64,000 nucleotides of DNA from Halodesulfovibrio sp. (GTDB lineage: Bacteria; Desulfobacterota; Desulfovibrionia; Desulfovibrionales; Desulfovibrionaceae): NCBI RefSeq assembly GCF_015482765.1, contig NZ_JADMLB010000059.1, positions 62,001-126,000 of the forward strand, written 5' to 3'. The notes under the pieces are model-generated. The model was not told the DNA's origin and did not search any database. It saw only the letters and a list, made by a program, of their open reading frames with translations. Numbering within the stretch: position 1 is the first letter of the stretch; every line of letters starts with the position of its first letter. The translations under genes were made by a program, and so were the position numbers. Shown piece by piece: positions 26,461 through 35,564 of the stretch.

Positions 26461-27348
26461 TTAAAGAAAGTATTCGAGGATATATTTACCTGCTGTGAAC
26501 AGAATGAAAAATGTCAGGATTAGTTTTAGCGTGTTTGCTGGAACAAATTTTTGGCATAGAGCCCCAAGGTACATTCCAGCAATACCGCCAAGGCCGAATA
26601 ATATGCCTAAAAGGTAGTCCGGCGCAATTACTTGTGCAGGGTAAATGTATGCCAAGATCTGATATATGCCGACACCGGCAATAGAGGTGACGAATGTTCC
26701 CATAAGGCATGCGCCGGCAACTGTATAAATTGGTAAACCAAAAAATGTAATAAAAAATGGGGCAATGATGGCGCCCCCGCCAATTCCGTATATTCCTCCG
26801 ATGATACCGACCAGTAGGGTTAGGGCGAAAATACCGATTGTCGGAGCAGAATAGGTATCTCCTTGAAACGAATAGGATATTCGTTTGAAAGAAAATTCTA
26901 TAGTTTTGGTGTGCCCTAGCTTTTGAATTTTTATAGGCTCTGATTCAGAAGATCTGAAGTGGACTGATCGGAACAAGCGATACCCGATGTAAAGAAGTAC
27001 GCTGCCAACGAAAAGCTTGAATTCAGCAGCATCCGGAAGAAATTTTATACGGATAATAGCGCCGATGACAACGCCCGGAAGTGTGCCGGCTATGACGGCC
27101 CAAGTTAATGGCCAAACCATTCTTCCTTCACGCATATAGCGAAAAACGCCGCTGGGAATGGCAACTATGTTAAAGAGTTGGTTTGTCGCACTGACTGAGG
27201 GAGTTGTGTATCCGAGGACAGACATTTGGAAAGGAAGAAGCAGAAAGGCACCTGAAAGCCCGCTCATTGAAGCAAAGAAAGACAGAATAAATGAGATTGC
27301 AGGCGGGATTAGTGGATGAACTTCGATGCCGGCAACAGGGAATAGCAT
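26461..27348 (-). CDS. TauE/SafE-family sulfite/sulfonate exporter-like permease
   Basis: A 295-residue protein with about eight membrane helices in two halves. The first half has SGLSGAFLLLPFQM and the second the family's glycine-rich GIIGGIYGIGGGAIIAPFF. A cytosolic loop of about 45 residues (around 130-175) separates them. TauE/SafE proteins export sulfite, sulfoacetate or other organosulfur anions; the substrate here cannot be known. It is preceded by GGAGAG and starts the leftward run to xerD. Confidence 0.88.
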   Translation of the reverse strand: MLFPVAGIEVHPLIPPAISFILSFFASMSGLSGAFLLLPFQMSVLGYTTPSVSATNQLFNIVAIPSGVFRYMREGRMVWPLTWAVIAGTLPGVVIGAIIRIKFLPDAAEFKLFVGSVLLYIGYRLFRSVHFRSSESEPIKIQKLGHTKTIEFSFKRISYSFQGDTYSAPTIGIFALTLLVGIIGGIYGIGGGAIIAPFFITFFGLPIYTVAGACLMGTFVTSIAGVGIYQILAYIYPAQVIAPDYLLGILFGLGGIAGMYLGALCQKFVPANTLKLILTFFILFTAGKYILEYFL

Positions 27349-27607
27349 GGGCTCTCCATTGTAAGTGTCAAAAGGGGATAACTTTTGGCAAGGTTAGTAA
27401 AGAATTTCCATTATTCTCCGATAAGAGCGCAATATGCAGCCCGCGATAGCGTCGCTCCTGCATGGGGTTGAGGTTTCCATGTTGACATATAACGCGTGGT
27501 TTTTGTGTTTTCTAATCTAGCGATGGCACTAAGGAGTCTTAGTCTGCCGTGCATTTGTTGCACTACAGAATAGCCTTCGCTTTGTTTTTTAGTAAGGAAG
27601 AAATTGT

Positions 27608-29164
27608 ATGTGGAATTCAAAAAAGATTCAATATCTTGCAATGGGTGGACTTTTTATCCAAGCAGTAGCCGGCATTGCCGTGTGCAGCATCAGTAGTTTA
27701 AGTCAATCATATTGGCTGGTTTCAATCTTGTTGACTGCTGTTGTCTTTTTAGCTTTGTACACCGCAGCCTCCTACGTTGAAGCGGATGCCCGTAAGCTTG
27801 AGAAATACATTGCTGAAATTTTGAATGATAATTTTGATGCATCTCCTCCTTTGCTGAATTCAGAAAGTACAACATCAACGTTGGTAAAAAAACTGATTGA
27901 AGAGCTTAAGCATGAGAAAGGTGTTTTGTTAGGAGTCATAAAAGGTCTTCCTGTTCCGTATCTTTTCGTAGATACAGATGAAAGAGCACTTTTTACGAAT
28001 CAGGAATGTTTGGACATGCTTGAAATTGATGGGGCTCCTGAGTCCCAGATTGGAAACACTCTTGGTGAGATATTTTATAACGATTCGACTCGTGAAACGG
28101 CTGTCGGTCAATCAATAAAAAACGGAAAAGTATTTAAAAACCTTGAAGTAACAATCAATGGTCATAAAGGCGGGCAGTGTCATGTGCTTGCCAATGTTTA
28201 TCCTTTATATAATCTCGATGGCGGCTGTGTTGGTGGGTTGTGTTTATATTTGGATATGACAAAGTTGAAGCAACATGAAGAAGAACTTGTTGCGCAGCAC
28301 GGACTCATTGCGGCATCAGCAGAGAAAGTTTCTGTGATTACTGAGCGGTTATCTGCATCGTGTGCTGAAATTTCTTCACAGGTAGACGAGTCATTAAAGC
28401 TTTCAGTTACTCAGCAAAATGGAACAACAGATGTTGCAGCTGCAATGGAGCAGATGAATACTTCAGTTGTGGATGTTGCTCGAAGTGCTAATGACGCATC
28501 TGATCTCGCAGAGTCAACTCGATCAAGCGCAACAAAGGGCGTGGAAGTTGTTCAGCAAGCTCGAAGTGTTATTACAAAAGTTCATGAACATGCAACTGAA
28601 TTGAAAAGCGATATGCATGAGCTTGGCGGACATGCGGAATCTATTGGTGATATTATCAGTGTTATTAATGATATTGCGGATCAAACGAACTTATTGGCTT
28701 TGAACGCAGCGATTGAAGCAGCTCGAGCTGGTGAAGCGGGAAGGGGCTTTGCAGTTGTTGCAGATGAAGTGCGTAAGCTAGCAGAAAAAACTATGCAGGC
28801 TACTACGGAAGTTGGTAGCGCGGTTGACGCAATTCAAGTTAGTGCAGAAAAATCCATTGTCTCTACGGACTCAGTATCAGACGCGATTGATGAAAACACA
28901 CGACTATCAGCTGATTCTGCTGAAGTTTTAGATACGATTGTTAGCATGGCTAACGCAACTGCTGATCGGGTTCGTGAAATTGCTGCAGCAGCAGGGGAGC
29001 AATCAGCCGCAAGTGATCAGATATCTGCTGCCGCAACACACATCAATGAATTGGCAAACGATAATACAACAGCAATGAATGAGTCTTCCCTTGCTGTTAG
29101 CGAAGTTGCCCGTCTTGCTTCTGAGCTTGCAGTTTTGGTCGCCGAGCTGCGTGATATTAAATAA
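27608..29164 (+). CDS. Methyl-accepting chemotaxis protein with cytosolic PAS domain
   Basis: A 518-residue chemoreceptor. Two adjacent helices (residues 9-30 and 36-56) leave almost no periplasmic loop, so the signal is probably sensed inside. A PAS-like domain follows (about 100-220, [20 protein letters not shown]). The C-terminal signalling module has the conserved tip [20 protein letters not shown]. There is no clear HAMP. AAGGAAG precedes the ATG. The terminator is at 29316. Confidence 0.92.
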   Translation: MWNSKKIQYLAMGGLFIQAVAGIAVCSISSLSQSYWLVSILLTAVVFLALYTAASYVEADARKLEKYIAEILNDNFDASPPLLNSESTTSTLVKKLIEELKHEKGVLLGVIKGLPVPYLFVDTDERALFTNQECLDMLEIDGAPESQIGNTLGEIFYNDSTRETAVGQSIKNGKVFKNLEVTINGHKGGQCHVLANVYPLYNLDGGCVGGLCLYLDMTKLKQHEEELVAQHGLIAASAEKVSVITERLSASCAEISSQVDESLKLSVTQQNGTTDVAAAMEQMNTSVVDVARSANDASDLAESTRSSATKGVEVVQQARSVITKVHEHATELKSDMHELGGHAESIGDIISVINDIADQTNLLALNAAIEAARAGEAGRGFAVVADEVRKLAEKTMQATTEVGSAVDAIQVSAEKSIVSTDSVSDAIDENTRLSADSAEVLDTIVSMANATADRVREIAAAAGEQSAASDQISAAATHINELANDNTTAMNESSLAVSEVARLASELAVLVAELRDIK

Positions 29165-29315
29165 TTTTAGGAAACTGTCCTTGAGAAAAAAGAAAAGGTG
29201 CTTGGTAAATCAAAGCTTCAGAGAATTCTTACATACTGGTTTGTTGACCGATAATCATTCTCAAGGTATACACACAAACAGTGTAAAAACTTTTTTATAC
29301 GACTAAGTAAGGAAC

Positions 29316-29340
29316 AGAGCTTATGGCAGAGCTCTTTTTT
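29316..29340 (+). terminator. Hairpin with T run between the chemoreceptor gene and dapL
   Basis: AGAGCT (29316-29321) pairs with AGCTCT (29330-29335) and is followed by six T. It can end the chemoreceptor transcript or attenuate dapL. Its 8-base loop contains the ATG of a short frame that copies the dapL start. Confidence 0.6.
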
Positions 29341-29352
29341 CCCGACCGGTAA
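29323..29352 (+). CDS. Possible 9-residue leader peptide mimicking the DapL N-terminus
   Basis: ATG at 29323, with AAGGAA upstream, opens MAELFFPDR followed by TAA. DapL, 62 bases downstream, starts MAEFKLADR behind AAGGAG. The two initiation regions align over roughly 45 bases. It could be a leader cistron, a decoy ribosome site or the scar of a small tandem duplication. A tiny frame can arise by chance, but the aligned ribosome site and codons make that less likely. Confidence 0.35.
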   Translation: MAELFFPDR

Positions 29353-29384
29353 CGGGATATATACCCTAAGGAGAATGCAAAGCT

Positions 29385-30551
29385 ATGGCAGAGTTCAAGC
29401 TTGCTGACCGTTTGGCCGCAGTGCCACCGTATCTGTTTGCACAGATCGATAAAGTTAAGGCTGAAGTAGCCGCTCGTGGTGTTGATATTATTAGTCTCGG
29501 AATTGGCGATCCGGATACACCAACACCTCAATTTGTTATTGATACCATGCGCTCTGCGCTGGATGATGCGGTAAATCACCAGTATCCTTCATATGTTGGC
29601 ATGAAAGAGTACCGTACTGCAGTTTCTGACTGGTACAAAACTCGTTTTGATGTTGACCTTGATCCTGATAATGAAGTGGTAAGCCTTATTGGCTCAAAAG
29701 AAGGTATTGCACATTTCCCGCTTGCTTTCGTGAACCCGGGCGACCTCGTTCTTGTATGTACTCCGAACTACCCAGTTTATGGTATTGCAACTGAGTTTGC
29801 CGGTGGGCAGGTTCAGTATGTTCCGCTTCTGGAAGATAATTCCTTCCTTCCGGATCTTGATGCAATTGATGAAGCTACATGGGAAAAAGCTAAAGCAATT
29901 TTCATTAACTACCCGAACAACCCGACTGCAGCGACAGCAGATGAAGCGTTCTATAGAAAGTTGATTGATCTTGCGAAAGCTTACAATGTAATTATTGTTG
30001 CAGATGCTGCATACACTGAGATTTACTACGATGATGCCAAAAAGCCTCTTTCCATTCTTGAAGTTGAAGGTGGTAAAGACGTAGCGATTGAGTTTAACTC
30101 ACTATCCAAGCCTTACAACATGACCGGTTGGCGTGTAGGTATGGCTTGCGGTAACGAGCAGCTTGTTCGCGGTCTTGGTAAAATTAAAGAGAACGTAGAC
30201 TCTGGTATTTTCCAGGCTGTCCAGCTTGCTGGTATCACAGCGTTGCGTGAGGGCGAGCCGTTTGTTGCAGGTCTTCGCGATATGTACAAAGGACGTCGTG
30301 ATATTGTTGTTAATGCTCTTCATAAAGCAGGCATTAAGTGCAACATTCCAGATGCAACATTCTATGTTTGGTCTCATGTACCAGACGGTTACACCTCCTC
30401 TGAGTTTGTAACAAAAGTTCTGGAAGAAACAGGCGTAGTTCTTACTCCTGGTAACGGCTTTGGTGCACCTGGTGAAGGGTACTTCCGTATCTCTCTTACA
30501 GTAAATGATGAGCGTCTCGAGGAGGCGGTATCTCGTATTCAGAAACTGTAG
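29385..30551 (+). CDS. dapL: LL-diaminopimelate aminotransferase
   Basis: The 388-residue PLP enzyme converts tetrahydrodipicolinate directly to LL-diaminopimelate, a short route to lysine and peptidoglycan. The fold-type I motifs are SLGIGDPDTPTP, NYPNNPTAA, ADAAYTEIYYD and the PLP lysine in SLSKPYNMTGWR, all of the class seen in DapL of delta-proteobacteria. The length is normal. AAGGAG precedes the ATG by 11 bases. It overlaps the folK frame at its 3' end. No dapC/D/E genes are seen, consistent with the aminotransferase path. Confidence 0.94.
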   Translation: MAEFKLADRLAAVPPYLFAQIDKVKAEVAARGVDIISLGIGDPDTPTPQFVIDTMRSALDDAVNHQYPSYVGMKEYRTAVSDWYKTRFDVDLDPDNEVVSLIGSKEGIAHFPLAFVNPGDLVLVCTPNYPVYGIATEFAGGQVQYVPLLEDNSFLPDLDAIDEATWEKAKAIFINYPNNPTAATADEAFYRKLIDLAKAYNVIIVADAAYTEIYYDDAKKPLSILEVEGGKDVAIEFNSLSKPYNMTGWRVGMACGNEQLVRGLGKIKENVDSGIFQAVQLAGITALREGEPFVAGLRDMYKGRRDIVVNALHKAGIKCNIPDATFYVWSHVPDGYTSSEFVTKVLEETGVVLTPGNGFGAPGEGYFRISLTVNDERLEEAVSRIQKL

Positions 30552-31036
30552 TTGCATTTATTTGCCTTGGCTCGAACATGGGCGATACAGATGCGAATTT
30601 GACCGCAGCCATTAATGAGATAGATTCTCTTGATGGGGTGTCTGTTCAGAACAGTTCTCCAATTTTTCGAACAGAGCCACAGGACAAGAAGGATCAATCA
30701 TGGTTTGCAAATCAGGTTGTCTCTGTTACATGTTCAGAAAGTGTAACTGCGCATGACCTACTGAACAACCTTCTACAGATTGAAAACACGTTGGGAAGGG
30801 TGCGTGAAGAGCGCTACGGCCCTCGGGTGATTGATCTGGATGTATTGTTGTTCGGTAATGACGTTATTGAATCGGAAGACCTTATTGTACCGCATCCGCG
30901 TATGACGGAAAGGGCTTTTGTGCTTGTTCCGTTACTTGAGATTGCACCGCAGTTGCAGCTTCCAGATGGCAGGGGGCTTTCAGAAGTTCTCAGCACTCTG
31001 GAGTTCAAGGTAGAAGCTGATCAGATCTGGCAATAA
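30530..31036 (+). CDS. folK: 2-amino-4-hydroxy-6-hydroxymethyldihydropteridine diphosphokinase
   Basis: This enzyme transfers diphosphate from ATP to the pterin in folate synthesis. Visible motifs are ICLGSNMGD at the N-terminus, the RTEPQDKKDQSWFANQV loop and the metal-site GPRVIDLDVLLFG. The first ATG (30578) falls after the GSN motif and would cut off the first beta strand. The family frame continues upstream without ATG, GTG or TTG to a stop in dapL. A strong GAGGAGG (30519-30525) stands four bases before an ATC at 30530, which I take as a possible rare start (about 168 residues). The alternative is a -1 frameshift fusion from dapL, or a truncated protein. Confidence 0.85.
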   Translation: MSYSETVVAFICLGSNMGDTDANLTAAINEIDSLDGVSVQNSSPIFRTEPQDKKDQSWFANQVVSVTCSESVTAHDLLNNLLQIENTLGRVREERYGPRVIDLDVLLFGNDVIESEDLIVPHPRMTERAFVLVPLLEIAPQLQLPDGRGLSEVLSTLEFKVEADQIWQ

Positions 31037-31057
31037 TTTATCGCAGGGAGAGCTCGC

Positions 31058-31357
31058 GTGATTAAATGGGTTGTTCTTTTAGTTTGTGGCTGGCTGCTTT
31101 TTAAACTTGTTACAAATGATAACAAGAAAAAAACAGAGAAAAAGCAAAAAGATATGGAAAAGAAAGTTGCTACTGGAGATATGGTAAAAGATCCAGTCTG
31201 TGGAGCTTTTGTTTCTCTTGATCAGAATATTCGCATTCGTGATGGAGAAACCGTTCATCGTTTTTGCAGCTATGAATGTAGAGACAAGTTTTTAGCACGC
31301 CTTGAGGAATCAGGTCGAGCAATCACCAAAGAAGATAAAGAAGAGTCAGCTGAGTAG
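31058..31357 (+). CDS. Small membrane protein with TRASH/YHS metal-binding domain
   Basis: A 99-residue protein with one N-terminal membrane helix (residues 3-20), a lysine-rich linker and a YHS/TRASH domain (residues 42-85: DPVCGAFV...HRFCSYECRDKF). Three cysteines form the typical C-x(n)-C-x3-C metal site. The start is GTG, with GGGAG upstream. Such proteins may hold copper, zinc or iron near a membrane partner; none is evident. It follows folK by 21 bases and ends with a terminator. Confidence 0.82.
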   Translation: MIKWVVLLVCGWLLFKLVTNDNKKKTEKKQKDMEKKVATGDMVKDPVCGAFVSLDQNIRIRDGETVHRFCSYECRDKFLARLEESGRAITKEDKEESAE

Positions 31358-31375
31358 TTAGCTATGAAAAATTGA

Positions 31376-31406
31376 ACCGGAAGTCCACATGGACTTCCGG
31401 TTTTTG
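31376..31406 (+). terminator. Intrinsic terminator of the dapL-folK-YHS unit
   Basis: An 11-bp perfect stem, ACCGGAAGTCC with GGACTTCCGGT, loop ACAT, then a T run. Confidence 0.92.
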
Positions 31407-31775
31407 TTTTGTCTATTTTTTGAGTGTGTGAGGCCAGTTTGTAAGTTTTTTGTGCTGGACAGCTTAAGGTTATATCTTATCCGACAAGTCTGAAAGAAAG
31501 CCCAAGGATTGATATTGAGTCGTAACTTTATTTGACTGAATCAAGTTTGAGATTTGAAAAAAGCTCTCGCAATGGATGGGACATTTTTAGAAGTGGTTGT
31601 TTGAGGTTTGGTTGGGGAAAAACAAACGAGTAAAATGGTGCATTCTGAAATGAAGAGCTTTGAGTTGATGTCAGCTGAATTTTAGACAGGGTATTGAAAC
31701 GGAAAAATAGAAGCTTAGAGAGCAACAAATAAGTTCTGAAAAAAAGAGAAAGACCGAAAACGTATGCAGAGCAGA
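31407..31775. other. Gene-poor AT-rich stretch, possible small-RNA locus
   Basis: No convincing gene is seen in these 370 bases. The minus-strand open frame here has phenylalanine- and serine-rich, non-protein-like composition. A clean rightward terminator at 31776 closes the stretch although no coding gene feeds it, so an unannotated short transcript may start within it. Confidence 0.35.
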
Positions 31776-31800
31776 AGGTGTAGTTTTACACCTCTTTTTT
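31776..31800 (+). terminator. Orphan intrinsic terminator
   Basis: AGGTGTA (31776-31782) pairs with TACACCT (31787-31793), loop GTTT, then C and six T. The preceding coding unit already has a strong terminator 370 bases upstream, so this one implies another transcript. Confidence 0.7.
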
Positions 31801-31944
31801 ATGTCTCATAATGTATATTATGTTAACTTTTATAAAAATAAGTTCTTTTATTACAGGATCTTGCTCTTTTGTGGATAATTGTGAAACAATCGATAAATGT
31901 CTGTATATTTAATTGTTCCATATTCTCTTTCTAAGGCGTTTTTT

Positions 31945-32019
31945 ATGAAAAATAAGGCTGGGCTATGGATAAGAAAAAAAGATGTGTCTGAGGGGTTCTC
32001 TGTACTGTCTTATGAATAG
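31945..32019 (+). CDS. Possible 24-residue micro-ORF
   Basis: ATG 31945, preceded by AAGGCG at eight bases, opens a 24-codon frame (MKNKAGLWIRKK...VLSYE) ending at TAG 32017-32019, three bases before a strong bidirectional terminator. A dyad ATTGTGAAACAAT (about 31888) and TATATT lie upstream. The peptide is basic and amphipathic at its start. Whether it is made is unknown; it could also be part of a small RNA. Confidence 0.3.
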   Translation: MKNKAGLWIRKKDVSEGFSVLSYE

Positions 32020-32021
32020 AA

Positions 32022-32065
32022 AAAAGGAAATCCTTAAAACTTACTTTTAAGGATTTCCTTTTTGT
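32022..32065. terminator. Strong bidirectional terminator
   Basis: An 18-bp perfect stem (32022-32039 with 32045-32062), loop of five, A run before and T run after. It ends the leftward LPS acyltransferase unit and whatever is read rightward through the micro-ORF. Confidence 0.92.
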
Positions 32066-32094
32066 GGTTGATCGTATTTTTTCTAAGTTTACTG

Positions 32095-33033
32095 CTACAA
32101 TTGCGACTTAGGAGTGATCTTTTCATAGAGGTCTCTTGGAAGTACTTCATCATTGGCTCTTGGTTGAGTTTTCCAACGATTGTGCATCCAGAACCACTGA
32201 TCAGGGTACTGCTTAACGACTCGTTCAACGGCATCAGTGTAGAAACGGGTTATCTGCTGGATGTTTTCTTCACGTGTTCCTTTAAGAGTTGTTGTATCCA
32301 GCGGCGGCTCAATAATAAACTTGTAGCCCCCCTTCTCGTCTCTGACTAAAAAAGTCGGCAATACAAGAGCTTTTCCTCTGAGAGCCAAAAAAGCTGGCCC
32401 TGAATTCACTGCAGCCGTTTCACCTAAGAAGTCTGTGAATATTGCTTCTTTACGTTTCGTATTATGGTCAACCAGGAATGCTGCAATTCCATTCTTTTTT
32501 AAGGAGCGCAAAACGCTGAACACCGCGTTTCTATGGGAAAGTACTTTAGCTCCCCTTCCTTCTCGAAGGCGAAAAATCAACTCATTAATGTCTTCATTTT
32601 TGTTGGTTCGAACCACAACCAGAGGCTGTGCTCTGTGGGATGCCGATCCAATTTCTCCTAAAAGACCTGCAAGAACTTCCCATGCACCCATATGGGCTGT
32701 AGTTGCAACAATAGGCCTATTGTTGGCAACAATGCGTGAAAAAGCATCTTCAGGATACTGGATTACCAGTTCATTAATGAATTTTTCGTTGATTTTGGGT
32801 ACTAGAAATATTTCTAAAAAGGAGCGGCAATTGTGCATGAAGCTTTTTTTCGCAATGACAGTCGCTTCTTCATGATTTACGTTAAGATGCTGTTGGACAG
32901 CGTTGACCGCAAGCTTGCGTCGTTTAGGAAGGCTATTCCACATGACAGTGCCTAATGCGCTTCCTAATACCTTTGAACTGTGCACAGTCATTTTCGTGCC
33001 CAGTGTGTAAATGGCTGAATATAATAACTTCAC
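32095..33033 (-). CDS. Lauroyl/myristoyl acyltransferase family protein (LpxL/HtrB-like)
   Basis: A 312-residue inner-membrane-associated enzyme with the acyltransferase H-x4-E motif in TAHMGAWEVL near residue 115 and the NRWKTQP segment near its end. The family adds secondary acyl chains to KDO-lipid A from acyl-ACP. The N-terminal helix is weak. It is the last gene of the msbA-acyltransferase-acyltransferase unit, which fits late lipid A modification. Chain choice cannot be told. Confidence 0.9.
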   Translation of the reverse strand: MKLLYSAIYTLGTKMTVHSSKVLGSALGTVMWNSLPKRRKLAVNAVQQHLNVNHEEATVIAKKSFMHNCRSFLEIFLVPKINEKFINELVIQYPEDAFSRIVANNRPIVATTAHMGAWEVLAGLLGEIGSASHRAQPLVVVRTNKNEDINELIFRLREGRGAKVLSHRNAVFSVLRSLKKNGIAAFLVDHNTKRKEAIFTDFLGETAAVNSGPAFLALRGKALVLPTFLVRDEKGGYKFIIEPPLDTTTLKGTREENIQQITRFYTDAVERVVKQYPDQWFWMHNRWKTQPRANDEVLPRDLYEKITPKSQL

Positions 33034-33042
33034 GTCTATCCC

Positions 33043-33675
33043 TTAAAGTAGTTCTTTAAGTTTGTTTTCAAGTCTAAGGCGTTCTTTTTCCAGATAAACA
33101 TCATCAAGATCCCCCTCTTCCAACGAGTAAGGTTCACCGAAAATAATTTTTACTTTGGAGAAGGGTAAAGGAATTTGAAATTTATCCCACGCTTTTTGGA
33201 ATGAGTATGATTTGGACATTCCAATGCGAATTGGAACCAGTTTTGCTTTACTTCTGTGAGCAAGGAACACTGCGCCCTCTTTTGCTTGATGTCTTGGGCC
33301 GCGAGGACCGTCAACAGTAATACATCCGAGATAGTGAGAGTTTTTCATTGTTCTTGCTACTCTCAAAAGTGCTTTTACACCTCCTCGGGAGCTGGAACCG
33401 CGGCTAGTAAGCAATCCAAGTTTTTCTAATACTTGTGCCAATAATTCACCATCGCTACTTTGGCTGACTACTGCGATAATTTGCAGTTGGCGACGCACAT
33501 GCATAAGTGGAAATAGCTCATCATGCCATAGACATGTGACCATCGGTGTTCCATTATCCCACTGTTCGTCAAGCTTTTCTCGCCCTACTTCTTCGAAACG
33601 TAATGTTTTGCACCATACTTTGTAGACATAGTAAATAGCTGAAGAAATTAAGGGAATGGGTAATGGGATCTTCAC
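33043..33675 (-). CDS. DUF374-type lysophospholipid acyltransferase-like protein
   Basis: A 210-residue LPLAT-superfamily protein with an N-terminal hydrophobic segment, WHDELFPL (the H-x4-D/E-like site near residue 50), SRGGVKALLR and VDGPRGPRHQAK. These mark the DUF374 group, often found beside KDO and lipid A genes and suspected of adding an acyl chain or remodelling lipid A. The start is a GTG whose G is the last base of the msbA stop, with GAGGAG upstream. The exact substrate is unknown. Confidence 0.85.
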   Translation of the reverse strand: MKIPLPIPLISSAIYYVYKVWCKTLRFEEVGREKLDEQWDNGTPMVTCLWHDELFPLMHVRRQLQIIAVVSQSSDGELLAQVLEKLGLLTSRGSSSRGGVKALLRVARTMKNSHYLGCITVDGPRGPRHQAKEGAVFLAHRSKAKLVPIRIGMSKSYSFQKAWDKFQIPLPFSKVKIIFGEPYSLEEGDLDDVYLEKERLRLENKLKELL

Positions 33676-35441
33676 TAAGCAAGCTCCTCGTGACTTTCAA
33701 ACTGTAAGGTGTAAAGTCTTTGATATAGCGGGCTGTTTGCCAGCAGGGATTCGTGTGTTCCTTCATCAACGACTTCACCGTTTTTCATAACAAGAATTCT
33801 ATCAGCCGAGATAATAGTTGAAAGACGGTGAGCAATAACAAGGCTTGTTCGATCTTTCATGAGGTTTTCAAGGGCCTTTTGAACAACTTTTTCTGATTCA
33901 GAATCAAGCGCACTGGTTGCTTCATCAAGAATCAATAGTGGAGCGTCTTTTAACAGTGCACGGGCAATTGTCAGGCGTTGTTTTTGACCTCCGGAAAGGC
34001 GAACGCCTCGTTCTCCAACAATTGTGTCATACCCGTTAGGGAATTCTGTAATGAAGTCATGAGCATAGGCAGCTTTTGCTGCTCTTTCAACTGCTTCTTT
34101 AGAGCTGTCTTCTGAAGAGTATGCGATGTTGTCGGCGATTGAAGTATCGAACAGGAAGGCATCCTGTGAAACGATAGCAACATTTTTGCGTAAGGATTTT
34201 AAAGTAAGACTTCGTGAGTCTATTCCGTTGATAAGAATTTGGCCTTCTTGTTGTTCGTAGAAACGAGGTACAAGGTTTACAAAGGTAGTTTTTCCTGCGC
34301 CACTTGGCCCAACAATAGCCACCTTTTCGCCTTCTTTAATTGTAATATTAATATCTTTTAAAGCTGGCTGGCTTGTAGAGTCGTATCCGAAAGTAACATC
34401 TTTGAAGGAAACTTCATGTATCCCTTCAAGTTGTTGAGAGCCATCAAGTTCAACGTTGATATCTGGTGAATCTAAAATTTCAAAGACACGCTCTGCCCCT
34501 GCAAGTGCTTTTTGTAGGGAGTTGTTAGCTGAAGTAAGTTCTTTTACTGGGTCATAAAGCATTACCAGTGCAGCAACAAAGGAGAAGAATGTGCCTGCAG
34601 TTTGCTGGCCTGCGATAACTTGTGAACCGCCGTACCAGATAACGAGGCCGATACCCAATGCGCCAATGAGCTCCATAATAGGTGAAGACATTTGGCCGAC
34701 GATTGTTTGTTTAAGAGCTAATTTGGCAATTCGGCTGTTTTCGACACGGAATCCGGCTTTTTCACCTTCTTCGTTTGCGAAGGCTTTAACTACTCTGATT
34801 CCACTGAATTTTTCTTGCAGGAAAGTAGTCATGGCAGAGATAAGAACCTGATTCTTTTTACCAAGCTTGCGAAGTCTCCGTCCGAAATGGATAAAAGGGA
34901 AAAGTGCGAGAGGTAAAACCAGTACTGCCCATGTCGCTAAGTATGAATCTTGGTAGAATACTACAAAAAGTAAGCCAATCATCGTTAATAATTGCCGTAC
35001 CCCTTTAATTACAGAAGGAAGGCTGCCTCGGATTTCAGCAACATCGTTAACAACGCGAGACATAAGCATGCCTACCTGCTGCTCTTCGTAGAATTTCAAC
35101 GGTAGACAGATAATTTTGTCAAAAAGTTCGTTGCGTAACCGTTCAAGTACTTTCAAGCCACAGTAGGTCATGAAGTAGTTTTGAGCATAACGCCCTGCTC
35201 CTTTGGCCAATACTAAAATAAAGTAGGCAAAAGGAATAAGCATCAGGTATTCACTGTTTTTATTAATGAAGATGTCATCTAGCGCAGGTTTAATCAGGTA
35301 TGCCGAGGCGCCTGTCGTGGCTGCAACTACTGCCATTGCGATTATAGAAACCACAATAGATGCTTTGTAGGGAAGAAAGTATTTAAGAGTTCGTTTTAAG
35401 AGTTTACCGCTGTTTTTAGGCAGTTTCTTTAGTTTTGCCAT
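33675..35441 (-). CDS. msbA: Lipid A/LPS-core export ABC transporter
   Basis: The 588-residue half transporter has six membrane helices (residues 20-320) and a C-terminal ATPase with Walker A GPSGAGKTT, signature LSGGQKQR, Walker B LLILDEATSALD and the H-loop IAHRLST. It flips lipid A-core from the inner to the outer leaflet. The two following acyltransferase genes support MsbA rather than a drug exporter. It is first in a three-gene unit and divergent from yedF. Confidence 0.92.
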   Translation of the reverse strand: MAKLKKLPKNSGKLLKRTLKYFLPYKASIVVSIIAMAVVAATTGASAYLIKPALDDIFINKNSEYLMLIPFAYFILVLAKGAGRYAQNYFMTYCGLKVLERLRNELFDKIICLPLKFYEEQQVGMLMSRVVNDVAEIRGSLPSVIKGVRQLLTMIGLLFVVFYQDSYLATWAVLVLPLALFPFIHFGRRLRKLGKKNQVLISAMTTFLQEKFSGIRVVKAFANEEGEKAGFRVENSRIAKLALKQTIVGQMSSPIMELIGALGIGLVIWYGGSQVIAGQQTAGTFFSFVAALVMLYDPVKELTSANNSLQKALAGAERVFEILDSPDINVELDGSQQLEGIHEVSFKDVTFGYDSTSQPALKDINITIKEGEKVAIVGPSGAGKTTFVNLVPRFYEQQEGQILINGIDSRSLTLKSLRKNVAIVSQDAFLFDTSIADNIAYSSEDSSKEAVERAAKAAYAHDFITEFPNGYDTIVGERGVRLSGGQKQRLTIARALLKDAPLLILDEATSALDSESEKVVQKALENLMKDRTSLVIAHRLSTIISADRILVMKNGEVVDEGTHESLLANSPLYQRLYTLQFESHEELA

Positions 35442-35564
35442 GAGTTAGTTGTCTCCACAGATGACTTTGTATTTAGATATTCAATAGTTTTTGCAAAACT
35501 ATATTGCTTTTTTCGATTTGACGACTTGCGGGTCTGCGTATCTATTAGTAAGAGGAGGCTCGCA

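Noticed and set aside
31528-31728. Minus-strand frame of 66 codons
   Set aside because: Low-complexity, phenylalanine-rich, no ribosome site and no similarity recognised.
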